Positions 1 through 9,800 of a DNA stretch of 64,000 bases are shown in pieces. Position 1 is the first letter of the stretch. Every line of letters begins with the position of its first letter. This DNA comes from Moesziomyces globuligerus (lineage: Eukaryota; Basidiomycota; Ustilaginomycetes; Ustilaginales; Ustilaginaceae), in NCBI GenBank assembly GCA_030849465.1, contig JARVLF010000023.1:326575-390574 (forward strand), written 5' to 3'. The notes beneath the pieces were generated by a model. That model saw only the letters and a list, made by a program, of their open reading frames with translations, was not told the origin of the DNA and made no database searches. The position numbers were made by a program, and so were the translations under genes.

Positions 1-1865
1 CAGCCGATGAAAAACGGTTTGGAGAACTCGTACTTTGCGCCGTACATGATAAAAGGCCAGAGGAGCCAGACGCCGATGAAGAGGCCGAGGGCGACGTATG
101 CGGCGATCCTGCTCTGGCGTTGCATGAACCTCGTCTCTGCCTCTGTGAAGGGTTGGTCCCCTCGCTCGGTGTGGACGGTGTGGGACTCGACTCTGGGTTT
201 GTCGTCGATGGGTGACGAGGTTCCGTTGGAGTTGAGCGTCGAGGATGAGTCGTCCTGGATGAGTCTGATCTCGTTGAACCTCTCCCAGTTGAAACCGGGT
301 TCGGGGCGAAGGTACGAGATGAGCGGTGAGAGGATGGCGGGCACAACTGCGGCGACGATGGTTCCCCACATGCACGGTAGCAGCTCACCGGTGGTGGTAA
401 CGTCGAGCACACCTCCACCGTAATGGGAGGCTGTAGCCAACCAGGTGGCGATTCCAGCCACCATACCTACGACGGGTGAGACGACGGCGGCAAGCCACGT
501 CTGCTTCTTCCACAGCACGGTAAGTGGCAACGTGACCATGGCAGGACACGTGATGAGACCGAGGAAGTAGAGCGTCCACGTCAGGCTGATGCCAATGTAG
601 TAGAGCATGGTGGAAAATGCCGAGGCAAAGATCGCAAAGCCGATGCAAGCGACGCGGCTGACGCGGATCACCTGTCGATCCGTAGCGTGCGGACGGAGGT
701 AGGTGTGGTAGACATCCGACGAGACGATCGACGACACCGCGATGAGCTGCGCAGACGTCGTCGACGTCACCGCCATGAAGATCAGGATCACCACCGCTAC
801 CGCACCGCCCTTACCCGCAACCGCCAGCGCAGTGTAGGCCAGCGGCAGGCCCGAATTCTGTTCCGTCGCGCTCAGTTGACGTCCAAACGCCGGCCAAATC
901 GGATTCGTCTGCAGCGATAATCCGGCCAACCCCATCACGGTACCCAAACACCACGGCAGGCCAAAGTACAACACTCCTCCCAAGATGTATCCCGGCACGG
1001 CTGCCGCCACATCTGCGCTGTATGCCTTCTGCCAGTACGAGCTGTCGAGAGCCACCAATCCGGCATTGCCCAAGGTATGCAGAACGCCGAACTGCACGGC
1101 GCCGTCGCTGGTCATGGTGAGGATGGAGCCGTTGTAGTTTCCCTTGATCGGGTTGGCCAGGTTAGCTTGCTTGACCAACTCCCACAGATGACCCGGAGTC
1201 TGGATCGCGTCGTTGGAGAGCGTCTTGAGCGTGAGGAAAAGCACGATGATGAGCAGCGCGACCGAGTGCATCCAGTCGGTGAGGAAGGTGGCCTTGAGTC
1301 CACCCGAGATCGTGTACAGGCAGACGCCGACGGGCAGAAGAAAGGTGGATGCGATGATGTGCATCCCCGTCAGCGCAGACACGGTCGCCGAGGCTCCGAG
1401 CAGCATGTTGGCCACCGCAATCGTGTTGTTCGCCAGGCAGAAAAACATGTACAGCCAGTGCGCCGCCGTTCCATATCGCACGCGTACGATCTCGAGCACA
1501 GTGTGCGCATGTGGCGTCTTGAGCTTGCTCTGGATCGCAAGCAGTGCAAAGGTCGTGATCTGAACAACGCAGCCCCCCGCAAACCACCATGCGCCTCCGA
1601 CCCCATACAAGAACGCGACGAGACATGAGGAGAGGAGCGCGGTCGACCAGGCCCAGGATGAGAAGACGGCGGTGGCGGTGAGGCCGGTGCCGATTTTTCG
1701 GCCCGCGGTGGCGTACGTCTCGAATTGCGCATTGTTCTCGCCATTGAAGCGCCAAAGCAGGTGGGTGATGTAGTGCATGACAATGGCGAAGGCAAATCCG
1801 AAGCCGAGTACGACGCCATACCCGACCCCCTGGCTGAGGGGTGGCGGAATGCTGTCAGCCGCCAT
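1..1865 (-). CDS. DUR3: Urea active transporter, DUR3 type (C-terminus cut by window edge)
   Basis: Plasma-membrane urea (and polyamine) permease of the sodium:solute symporter family. About 621 codons are open from the ATG at 1863-1865 to the window edge, without an intron. The N-terminus begins MAADSIPPPLSQGVGYGVVL, followed by a first membrane segment and the family-typical stretch GTGLTATAVFSSWAWST near residue 55. More than ten hydrophobic segments follow, separated by short loops. Near the end a hydrophilic loop rich in Asp, Ser and Thr precedes the last membrane segments, as in fungal DUR3. The start was chosen because it gives the usual short cytosolic N-terminus; the frame stays open a little further upstream. 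In fungi this gene is normally under nitrogen catabolite repression by a GATA factor; a GATAAGATA stretch lies about 665 bp upstream (2530-2538). Family assignment is firm; substrate is inferred from the family. Confidence 0.9.
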   Translation of the reverse strand, partial: MAADSIPPPLSQGVGYGVVLGFGFAFAIVMHYITHLLWRFNGENNAQFETYATAGRKIGTGLTATAVFSSWAWSTALLSSCLVAFLYGVGGAWWFAGGCVVQITTFALLAIQSKLKTPHAHTVLEIVRVRYGTAAHWLYMFFCLANNTIAVANMLLGASATVSALTGMHIIASTFLLPVGVCLYTISGGLKATFLTDWMHSVALLIIVLFLTLKTLSNDAIQTPGHLWELVKQANLANPIKGNYNGSILTMTSDGAVQFGVLHTLGNAGLVALDSSYWQKAYSADVAAAVPGYILGGVLYFGLPWCLGTVMGLAGLSLQTNPIWPAFGRQLSATEQNSGLPLAYTALAVAGKGGAVAVVILIFMAVTSTTSAQLIAVSSIVSSDVYHTYLRPHATDRQVIRVSRVACIGFAIFASAFSTMLYYIGISLTWTLYFLGLITCPAMVTLPLTVLWKKQTWLAAVVSPVVGMVAGIATWLATASHYGGGVLDVTTTGELLPCMWGTIVAAVVPAILSPLISYLRPEPGFNWERFNEIRLIQDDSSSTLNSNGTSSPIDDKPRVESHTVHTERGDQPFTEAETRFMQRQSRIAAYVALGLFIGVWLLWPFIMYGAKYEFSKPFFIG

Positions 1866-3200
1866 CGTGTCGATTTCTGACCGATGAGATCCGATAGAAG
1901 TCTGCCAACGGTGGAGCTCGAGGGAAGGACAGCTTGCTGAAGAAAGGTGAGATGAGCTCAGAGAGGCAAGGGGGGCAAGAGTTAAAGAGGAGGGGGGAGG
2001 GGGCAAGCTCTGAGGCTCGGGAAGATCGCGAGTGCTTAAATGTCTTCTGTTTCTGTGGATGGTCCGCTGTCGAGAGATGCGGCGCACAGATCTCGCCGGA
2101 ATCCAAACGGACCGCCCTTGCGCTCCGTAACCTTCCTGTTCATGCAAACGCAGTGCGTCCGGACAAGGCGCAGGATTCAGGCACCGGGCTTGTCAGCACC
2201 CAGCGCAGATGCCGCAGCTCGCTTGCAGCTGTGCCACTGTCTAGCTGTGAGAAGTGAAGTAATGTCGGGACCTTGCGAACAACGTCGACCGCATGGCGTG
2301 CAGGTTCGGGGTGGCAAAACCACCTTTCCGTTGCTGACCCGCTCAGCTAGCGTGGTTTTGGATTGCGAGACGGGCATTGGACGGGCAAGACGGGAGTACG
2401 GGGGCCCGGACGGCTGCTCATGAAAGCAGGCAGACGGCGGAGCGGGTGCGCGCACACGCAGCCGAGCCGAACATCTTGATTGCTGTTCCGATCCAGAAAA
2501 GACGGCGATGAAGAGCGGTACAACGCCGCGATAAGATACAGTACTCTAGACGGCGTCTGATTTTGACGTGAGTCCGAGAGGGATGGCGACATCGCGCCAA
2601 CGCGGTCGCGCAAATTGGCAGCTCGCAGCGGGCTGCGGGTTTTCCTACGGCCCGCACGCGGCGACTTTGCCGCTGTCGCCGCTTCTTTGGAATTTCACTC
2701 CACCGAACAGACCCTGTTCGCCCTCCGCCCCGCAACCGTTGTCCACCAGTCCACACCAGCCTTTCATTACCAATCAGTTCCGCACACTCTGCAGTCGGCC
2801 GTGATCGATGCCGGTTGGATTCAGCGTGACAATACTTAGAGCGTGTGCGTCTCCGATACCTCGATCACTCGACTGGGAATGCAGAGCCGTTCACGGGGAA
2901 ACCCGAATCTCATTACTGGAACAGCGACATGGGGGACAGAACGTGGGCGGCTGGGGATGGTGGGATCACACCACCGATCGCGAACAGCGTCGCACATCCG
3001 CAGCACGCCATGCCGTCCACGGCGCCATCTCCTTTCACAGCAGCACAGCGGCGCAGCGAGCGGTGGTGCCACCACGTTTGCCGAAGCGCCTAAGAACGCG
3101 CGTGCTAAACTGGCACGCCATCGCATCATACCTTGGCGTCAATGTTGATCAGTGACCGCAAAGAGTCATATTCGCAATGCAAGGCTTGCTCGACATCGAC
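1866..3200. other. Intergenic region upstream of DUR3
   Basis: No convincing gene is seen. Short open frames here have no conserved motifs and no plausible context. The stretch presumably contains the DUR3 promoter, including a GATAAGATA sequence at 2530-2538. Confidence 0.6.
2530..2538. promoter_or_regulatory. Possible GATA-factor site upstream of DUR3
   Basis: The sequence GATAAGATA contains one GATAAG core and an overlapping GATA. Fungal urea transporters are usually controlled by a nitrogen-regulatory GATA factor. The distance (about 665 bp) is acceptable, but a single short motif proves little. Confidence 0.25.
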
Positions 3201-3283
3201 GGGGGTTTAGCTCAGTTGGTAGAGCGTTCGCTTAGCACCGTCTAAATTGCGAAAGGTCGCGTGTTCGACTCATGCAGTCTCCA
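3201..3283 (+). tRNA. tRNA-Ala (anticodon AGC) with a 10-nt intron
   Basis: The cloverleaf can be drawn in full: acceptor GGGGGTT pairs with AGTCTCC plus discriminator A, D-arm GCTC/GAGC, anticodon stem TTCGC/GCGAA, and T-arm GCGTG-TTCGACT-CATGC. The anticodon AGC is at 3234-3236. The G3:U70 pair, the alanine identity element, is present. Ten extra bases at 3238-3247, directly after position 37, form a canonical tRNA intron. A T5 run at 3294-3298 ends the Pol III unit. A second copy with a different intron lies at 51256-51337. Confidence 0.93.
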
Positions 3284-3293
3284 AAATCCTTTC

Positions 3294-3298
3294 TTTTT
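3294..3298 (+). terminator. Pol III terminator of tRNA-Ala
   Basis: A run of five T lies 11 nt after the mature 3' end, with further T-rich sequence beyond it. Confidence 0.7.
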
Positions 3299-3504
3299 GT
3301 TTTCCCTTCCTTTTTTGGCTCTTGCGCCTGCTCGGGTCGAGCCGTCTCTTGAACGACCGTGCTGCAAGGAAGACGTTGCCTGCGGGCGATACAGACCCAA
3401 CGAGGCCGCACTGCGCATCAACTTTGGCATGGATATCTTGGATCTATATTCGCGCTTCCTTTCGTGGAGACGCTGTTAGATGGCCGCTGCGTAGCAAGAA
3501 TGGT

Positions 3505-3520
3505 AAAAAAAAAAAAAAAA
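3505..3520 (-). terminator. Pol III terminator of the 5S gene
   Basis: Sixteen consecutive A on the plus strand (T on the minus strand) lie 10 nt beyond the 5S 3' end, after a T-rich spacer. Confidence 0.75.
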
Positions 3521-3530
3521 GAAAGAAAGG

Positions 3531-3648
3531 AACTGCAGCACCCAGGATTCCCGCGTGGTCCCCCACCGCAGTACTGACTAGGCGATACCGTGCTTAACTT
3601 CGCAGATCGGACGGGATGCGGTGCTTTCACGGTTCTATGGCCGCAGAT
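3531..3648 (-). rRNA. 5S ribosomal RNA
   Basis: Read on the minus strand, the 118-nt segment begins ATCTGCGGCCATAG. It carries the universal 5S internal promoter features (GTTAAGC, then GGTATCGCCTAGTCAGTACT) and ends GGGTGCTGCAGTT. The 5' and 3' ends pair to form helix I (CTGC with GCAG). Length matches eukaryotic 5S RNA. The gene stands alone, not in an array or next to 18S/28S genes, so 5S genes are dispersed in this genome. A T16 run on the transcribed strand follows. Confidence 0.93.
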
Positions 3649-4710
3649 ATCCACCTGAGCCTGGTTGTCGCTCATGTAGCGGTGTTTCGTACACGATGCT
3701 CTTGCGGGGCTTCGCATTCGCGCTCTGCGGCTGAAATTTCCTTTGCAGCTGTGCCTTTATTCCAGACTTTGTTCACGACCCAAAACCTGCAGGATTGCCG
3801 TTTTCTCGCAGTGGCTGGACCAGAGCCGTTCCAGGTGAGCGGCCGGGTGGAACGAAGTGCTGCGGACTTCCGATGCCGAGTGCGGCGGCTGCGTGCATCG
3901 AGCTCAGGCGGCTTGCTCGCAGTCTGCGCAGACTGTGGAGGAGAAAAGCGGATCTGCGCATTTTTTCGACACGTCAGTTGGGACACGTCAAAAAGCGCCA
4001 AATCCAGCCCTATCGAGTTTGTGCAGCTCGAGCCTGCATTTCATGCCCCTCCTTGGCACAGCGACATACTGGGGGAGAGGAGACAGAGGTAGAAGCTACT
4101 CTCGGCGGAGATGCAGCTCAGGGCGTAGTAAGCTCGATCCCGTGGACTTTGGGGCGCGACACGGTGGTGCGGACATGCACTGCACGCGTGTCGGCCAGGA
4201 TGCGCCGCTTCCAGACCGTGCCATTCGGATCATCCTCGTTGCGAGCAGCAAGGCAAGAGGTAGAACGCAGCTCAACGTGACTGTTGCCTGGACAGAGCTG
4301 AGTCGGCTTGGCGCTTACCGCCTTCGGAGACGCACAGAGTGTCAGGCACGCCTCGATGCCCACGCTCGACTCGCTCCAACTTCGACGGCGCACACTCGAG
4401 GTGGCAGGGTAGAGTCAGGGTATAAGTATCTGCTCAGGTACGTCGAGCTCTGGCGCGTGTTTTCCTTCGTCTCGGCCATCTTTGATATTCTCGGTGTCTT
4501 GTTCTGGATTCTCTGCTTTCTCCCTCTCTCGCACGCCTTCCATCTTCCATCGTACAGGCTCTGGTAGCCTCCTTCTTCTCCCCCCTCGGAACGGATTCGA
4601 CAGAGCAGCGATCTGGTATCGTCTACTCTTGTTTTCTTCAGCAGGCTTTTCTTGGACTTTGATAGTCAAACTGCTCCTCGACAATCTACCCATTCAGCCA
4701 AACGACGACC
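3649..4710. other. Intergenic region and probable long leader of the secreted-protein gene
   Basis: No supported gene. The last 250 bp before 4711 are pyrimidine-rich on the plus strand, as in leaders of strongly expressed fungal genes. A TATA-like element lies at 4421. An intron in the leader cannot be excluded. Confidence 0.5.
4421..4428 (+). promoter_or_regulatory. TATA-like element
   Basis: TATAAGTA lies 290 bp upstream of the 4711 start and just before the pyrimidine-rich leader. The distance would imply a long 5' UTR. Confidence 0.35.
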
Positions 4711-6624
4711 ATGGTTGCGAACAAGTTCACTTCGCTCGTCGGCAGCGTCACGCTGGCTCTGATCGTGGCCAACTCGCTGAATGCCGCCCCGGTGCTCGTG
4801 CGCAGGGATGATGGTGCAGCGGCGCCAGCATCGTACATCTCGGTGGCTCAGCCACAGATGAACGAGCAGGATATCTACGCTGTTGGTATCCCGGATGCTC
4901 CTGCTGCACCGATCCCGATGGATACGTTTGCACAGGTGATTCAGGCAGCGGCTGAGGCAGCGCTTGCCAAATCCAACCAGACCATCGCCGCGATCAACTC
5001 GTACGACCCCACACCCGCACCGGCGACAGCTGAGCAGAGCAAGCTCAGCCCGGCTACGAATGCGGTGGCTAGCGCCGACACAGTGCTTACGGGCAATCCG
5101 GATCAGGCAAAGGCGTTTCAACAGGCGATCGGGAGCGTGGCGGGCGCAGCTACTGCGGCCGAGAACGACGCGGCGATGACGGGTAATCCCGATCAGGGCG
5201 ACGAGTATAAGCAGGTCATTGCACAGCAGATGGATCTGTTGGGCCAGAAGGCCAGACGTGCTCTCGCGAGCGGATGGGATGAGGCGCTGCTGGCGGCTAG
5301 GCAGATCCCGCCCCCGCTCGCGTCAGCTGGCGCACCTAGCTCCGTGACGCCGGTGACGTCGGTGACGAGTGCAGACGTGCCCGTCGCACCCCCTGTACCC
5401 AGCGACTTTGCCTCTCCACCTGCGCCGAGCCCGTCGAGCAACCTAGCTGCTCCCGGCGCTCCTGCCGCTCCTGGTGTCTCCGCCCCGGCGGTGTCAGGCG
5501 CTCCTGCCGTGTCTGCTGCGCCGACCTCGGGCCTCCCCACGTCTGGTCTGCCTGCTTCGGCCCCTGCTGCGCCAGCGCTGCCCACTGGAGCTTCCTCTCT
5601 GCCGGAAACGCCTGCAGTCCCATCTGTATCCGCTCCCGCCGCGGACCCTTCGCTGCCCGTCACTGCCCCCTCCGCCCCTGCCGCCCCCGGCCTTGGTGGA
5701 CTGAAGGACTCCGAGGCCGGAGCGGTGACGATGAACCCGTCGGACCCTTCGCCGACCTCGGGCGACATGACCATGACGGTGACGCTCCCGTCGACCGCCA
5801 CGCCTACGTCGCTGGGCGATTTGGCCAACATCAAGGCTAAGGCCAACGCCAACGCCGATGAGATCAGCGACTGGAAGACCATGACGATCCTCGTGCCCGC
5901 GCAGGCGTTCGGCGGTCCGCAGACGCAGGTCAACATCCCCATCTCGACCAGTGCCGCCGCTTCGGCCTCGGCTAGCGCAAGCTCGTCGGCAAGCGATGCC
6001 AAGGCGACTCTGACTGCGTCGGCTTCTTCGGCGACGCCGACCATGGCGCCCATCAACCTCTCGTCGTTTTCGGCGCTCAAGCCTCAGGCGACCAACGTGT
6101 TGACCATCCCGCTGACGGGCGTGATTGATGGCACGACGTATTCGACCATGCTCACGCTGACCATCCCGGGTCTTGCGACCGAAACAACCAGCATCGCCGC
6201 AACGAACACTGCCTCGGCGACCGAGAAGGCTCCAGCCACAGCCACGGCCAGTCCAAGTGCAACCGTAGCCCCGTCCAAGACCAGCTCGTCGTCGTCGGCT
6301 AAGGCGACTTCTTCGGTCGACCCGAGCTACATCCACCCGGACGATATCCCTCCGCTACTCAAGAGCTCCATGCTCGCCACCCCCACTTCGGCACCTGCGC
6401 CGACCGGAACCGCCCTCCCCGACACAACCGATGACGAGGACTGCGAAGAAGTCGACGACTCCCAAGACTCCCCAGCTGCACCCAAATCATTGATGTCCCA
6501 GGTCTGGGACTGGGTCACCGGCAAACCCCTCAACGAACGCGACTTCGAGGACGACTACTACTCGGACGACTACGACTACGACGTCGACGCCGATTTCTAC
6601 GACGCTCAAGAGTCGCAAGAGTAA
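4711..6624 (+). CDS. Secreted Ala/Pro/Ser/Thr-rich protein with acidic Tyr/Asp tail
   Basis: A 637-residue protein in one exon; the ATG at 4711 has a good context (GACGACC before it). Residues 1-25 form a classic signal peptide (hydrophobic core TLALIVANSL, cleavage expected after LNA). It is followed at once by LVRRDDG, a possible Kex2 site. Residues about 110-175 contain two degenerate copies of a module with the core TGNPDQ. Residues 200-340 are almost only Pro, Ala, Ser and Val, the type of sequence that is heavily O-mannosylated. The last 25 residues are rich in Asp and Tyr (DDYYSDDYDYDVDADFYD). No catalytic domain is recognised and there is no hydrophobic GPI-signal C-terminus. It is likely a cell-wall or matrix protein; function unknown. 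Confidence 0.8.
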   Translation: MVANKFTSLVGSVTLALIVANSLNAAPVLVRRDDGAAAPASYISVAQPQMNEQDIYAVGIPDAPAAPIPMDTFAQVIQAAAEAALAKSNQTIAAINSYDPTPAPATAEQSKLSPATNAVASADTVLTGNPDQAKAFQQAIGSVAGAATAAENDAAMTGNPDQGDEYKQVIAQQMDLLGQKARRALASGWDEALLAARQIPPPLASAGAPSSVTPVTSVTSADVPVAPPVPSDFASPPAPSPSSNLAAPGAPAAPGVSAPAVSGAPAVSAAPTSGLPTSGLPASAPAAPALPTGASSLPETPAVPSVSAPAADPSLPVTAPSAPAAPGLGGLKDSEAGAVTMNPSDPSPTSGDMTMTVTLPSTATPTSLGDLANIKAKANANADEISDWKTMTILVPAQAFGGPQTQVNIPISTSAAASASASASSSASDAKATLTASASSATPTMAPINLSSFSALKPQATNVLTIPLTGVIDGTTYSTMLTLTIPGLATETTSIAATNTASATEKAPATATASPSATVAPSKTSSSSSAKATSSVDPSYIHPDDIPPLLKSSMLATPTSAPAPTGTALPDTTDDEDCEEVDDSQDSPAAPKSLMSQVWDWVTGKPLNERDFEDDYYSDDYDYDVDADFYDAQESQE

Positions 6625-6886
6625 AGCCTGCTCTCCCTGAATACCCGCCCCTTTCCACCCTCCCCGCTCCCCCTTTTGTTACCCCCGCCCAGCCTTTGGA
6701 AGTCACCTTGTACAGCGAAGCGTGCTGTTCCTGGAGAACACACGGCAGAGAAATCTAGAGCAGAACAACCCGAAATACCCCTGCCCCCCTTGCGTCTGTG
6801 TCATGTGTATATGAGCAAACCCCCAGCTCCTCAATTGCCCGTGGCTTTGACCTAAGAGAGTGATGCATGCGAGATGACGTGTGGAT

Positions 6887-9800
6887 CTATTGCAGACCGT
6901 TGAGGAGGCGGTTGGGGTCCTGGAGGGCGGTGATGAGGTCTACCGCTGCGGTCGGATGGTAGTTTGGATTCGAGGCCACTGTCGCCGCACCAGCCGGGTT
7001 GAAGGCACGGAAGAATTCGTCCCACTCATTGTAGCCTTCCGAGGCGACGGGCATCGACGCCCAGAAGGCGGCGTCGTTGGCGTTGATCGGATACACGGCC
7101 TGCTGCATCTGAAGAGGCAAGTGCGAGTGCACCGCCACGTCGAGCATCGGCTCGGGCGCATGCGCGTGCGGAGCATAGCCGGGCGAGGCGAACATGTGCG
7201 GCTGCAGCCCGTTGCCAGCCGCCATAGCCATCTCTCCCGCGCCGCCCGTGGCGTGCATGTGCAAGCCGCCCGGCTTGCCGTCGGCGTGGTACATGTGGCT
7301 TGCTTCGGGCGGCGCGCTGAACGGCGCCTGAGCGTCCATCGTGCCTGCGTGCGCGGCAAACATCGTGCGCTCGCCCGCTCCATGCGCCGTAGCCCCGCCC
7401 ATCTGACTTGGCTGCCCATGCATCGAGGAAGCGAATTGACCCGACGGCTCACCACCGGCACCGAACGCAGCTGGTTCTTGCTTGACGCTCGCACCAGCAT
7501 GCCCCGGCGCGTGCGGGAGGGTCTCGCCAAGTCCTGACGCTGGCGGATGCGCAAGTGCAGTTGGCGGGCTGAGCGGCCTGGCCTGTGCACTCGCGATGCA
7601 CAGATTGCGCAGCACGGAGACGTGGTTCGACGCGCTCTGCCACGTCGGCCCGATTCTCTTGAGATACCGCACGCACTCGGCCAGATACAGCGCACTGGTC
7701 TTGACCAACTCGGATGAGCCCTCCAGCTCAGCCTCTGCCAAATGGCGTGTCTCGGACGAAAAGGCCGCGTCGCCATTCGCATGCGCCTCAGCATCTTCGC
7801 CACCGCCCGCGCCCAGCTCACCGTGGTCCTCGGCCAGCGGCGCTCCGAGGTCGCCCACGGTGATCTTGGAGCCGCGTCGGCTCCAGATGGACGACTGACG
7901 CGCTTTGAAGGCCACGACGCTCTTGCTGGCCGCCAGCGCCGCGTGGATGGTGGCACTCTGGAAGATGAGGTAGACCCAGCTGCTAGAGATCTTGCGGATG
8001 CGGAACGACGAGCCGTAGACGTGCAGGATGTCGCACACCTCCTTGGCGGCTGCGTTGCAGATCTCCAGCCCCGCAGGGCTGCGCTTATCCTTGGCCGACG
8101 CCTGGCCTTTCTTGGTCGACTGGCTCGTGCCGGTCTTGCCCTTCTTGGTCGCTGAGGATTTGGCATCGCTCTGCGCCGCACCGTCAATTTCCTCCGACGT
8201 GCCGGCGGCGTGCTCCTTGGGCCCCTCGAGCAGCTTGGGCACGCGCGGGCGGTGGAGGAGGATGAGGCAAATGCAGTACCACGCGCGCATGGTGAGGATC
8301 TGAGGTGGCAAGCCGCGATGCGGCTCGCTCTCCTTGCGGTCCGCATGTCCGCTCTGCGACTGTGCCGAGAAGAGCAGGTCGGGCGAGGTCCAGGTGCCGG
8401 ACCACTTGAGATGCGCCGGCAAATCCGACCGCCACTTGGAGAGTCGGTCGTTCAGCCTGAGCAGCGCGTCGTAGTCGGACGCGCCCTTCGTACGGCGGCG
8501 ATCGCGCTTGGCCTGCGGGCTGTAGACCTCCTCGAGGATGCGTTCGAGGATGGCCATGACCTCTGCCCAGGCTTTGAAGCTGCTGAGCGCATGCACCTTG
8601 ACGCCCTCCAATCTAGCCAGCTGGCGCTTTTCCACAAACTTGCGCGTGGTCTCGTTGATCCACAGATCGTACTCGTCCGCCTCCTGCACCGAAGGCCAGT
8701 CGCACTCGATCTCAGCGGTGCGCAGCTGTGCGGGCTTGTCGAGCGCCGTCGAAAGGATCTTGTCGAGGATGAAGCACGCCCAGAAGACGCGAAGACGCTC
8801 TTGCACCTGTGAACCTTGCCTGCGCGCCTCACTCTTATCGACGTCCGAGGGGCGAGCGGAAGCGGGCTGATCCTGCGCGCCTGCGTCGCCCTGCGTGGAA
8901 GACGAGGCCGATGCTGAGGACTGCGACGAACATCGGTGAAGGTTCATGTCGAGAGCCATACGACAGGCGATGCCGCCAAACTGAAAGGCGCTCGAGGTGT
9001 TTCCGCAGCCAAGCTCGATGACGCTGATGAGGATTGCGGCCTGGATGACGCCGATGTCCTGGGTGAACTTGCCCTCGAAGATGCGCGTCTTGACACGGTG
9101 TACAAAGTGGTCGCGTAGCTCGTTGGACTTCCAGGCGAGCTCCGAGCCCTGCGGTGACTCGGCGTAGAGGCGTTCGAGCACGGGGTTGGCGCTCTGGTGG
9201 TCATCTTCGGCGGCAGTGTCGAGGTAGGCGTCGAAGGTGTTGGAGGCTACGGCAAGGATGGCCTCAAAGACAATAGGGCGGGAGCGCTTGAGCGAGTGGA
9301 GCGAGGTGACCGAGGGAAGATAGATGATGGGCCAGTGTGGATGTACAAAGACCTGGTAGATGTCCAAGAGTCGTTGGAGGATGTGCGGAGGCAGACGGTC
9401 CTCGAGATGGGCGCGCGAGGGCGTGAGCGAGTGATTCGCGGCTGCAGAGCTAGGGCGCACATGGTAGTCGAGCCAATGGGCACCAGGTGAAGAGATCTGG
9501 GAGCGCGGAATGGATGCGGCGCCTCTTGGGGAGGACGGTTGCGATCCGTTGTACCATGGGCGATGGGGCATGGCGGTGGACGAGGGGCTGTAGCCGTGCG
9601 AGGCGCCAGTGAAGACGGGCGAGGTGGTGGTGACACTGACGTGCGATGCGGTTGAGGCGGAGGATGGAACGGCGTGCGAGACGCTAGGAGCCGGCTCTGT
9701 CGATCGACTTGCGGAGACAGGATGACGACTGGAGATGGCCGAGGACGCTTGGATGGCGGACGTGCGATCGAGTGGCGGGGGAGCCGAGGAGTGGTAACTG

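Noticed and set aside
3795..4567. Open frames of 160-236 codons between the 5S gene and the secreted-protein gene
   Set aside because: They overlap each other in several frames, have no motifs, and lie in the presumed promoter and leader.
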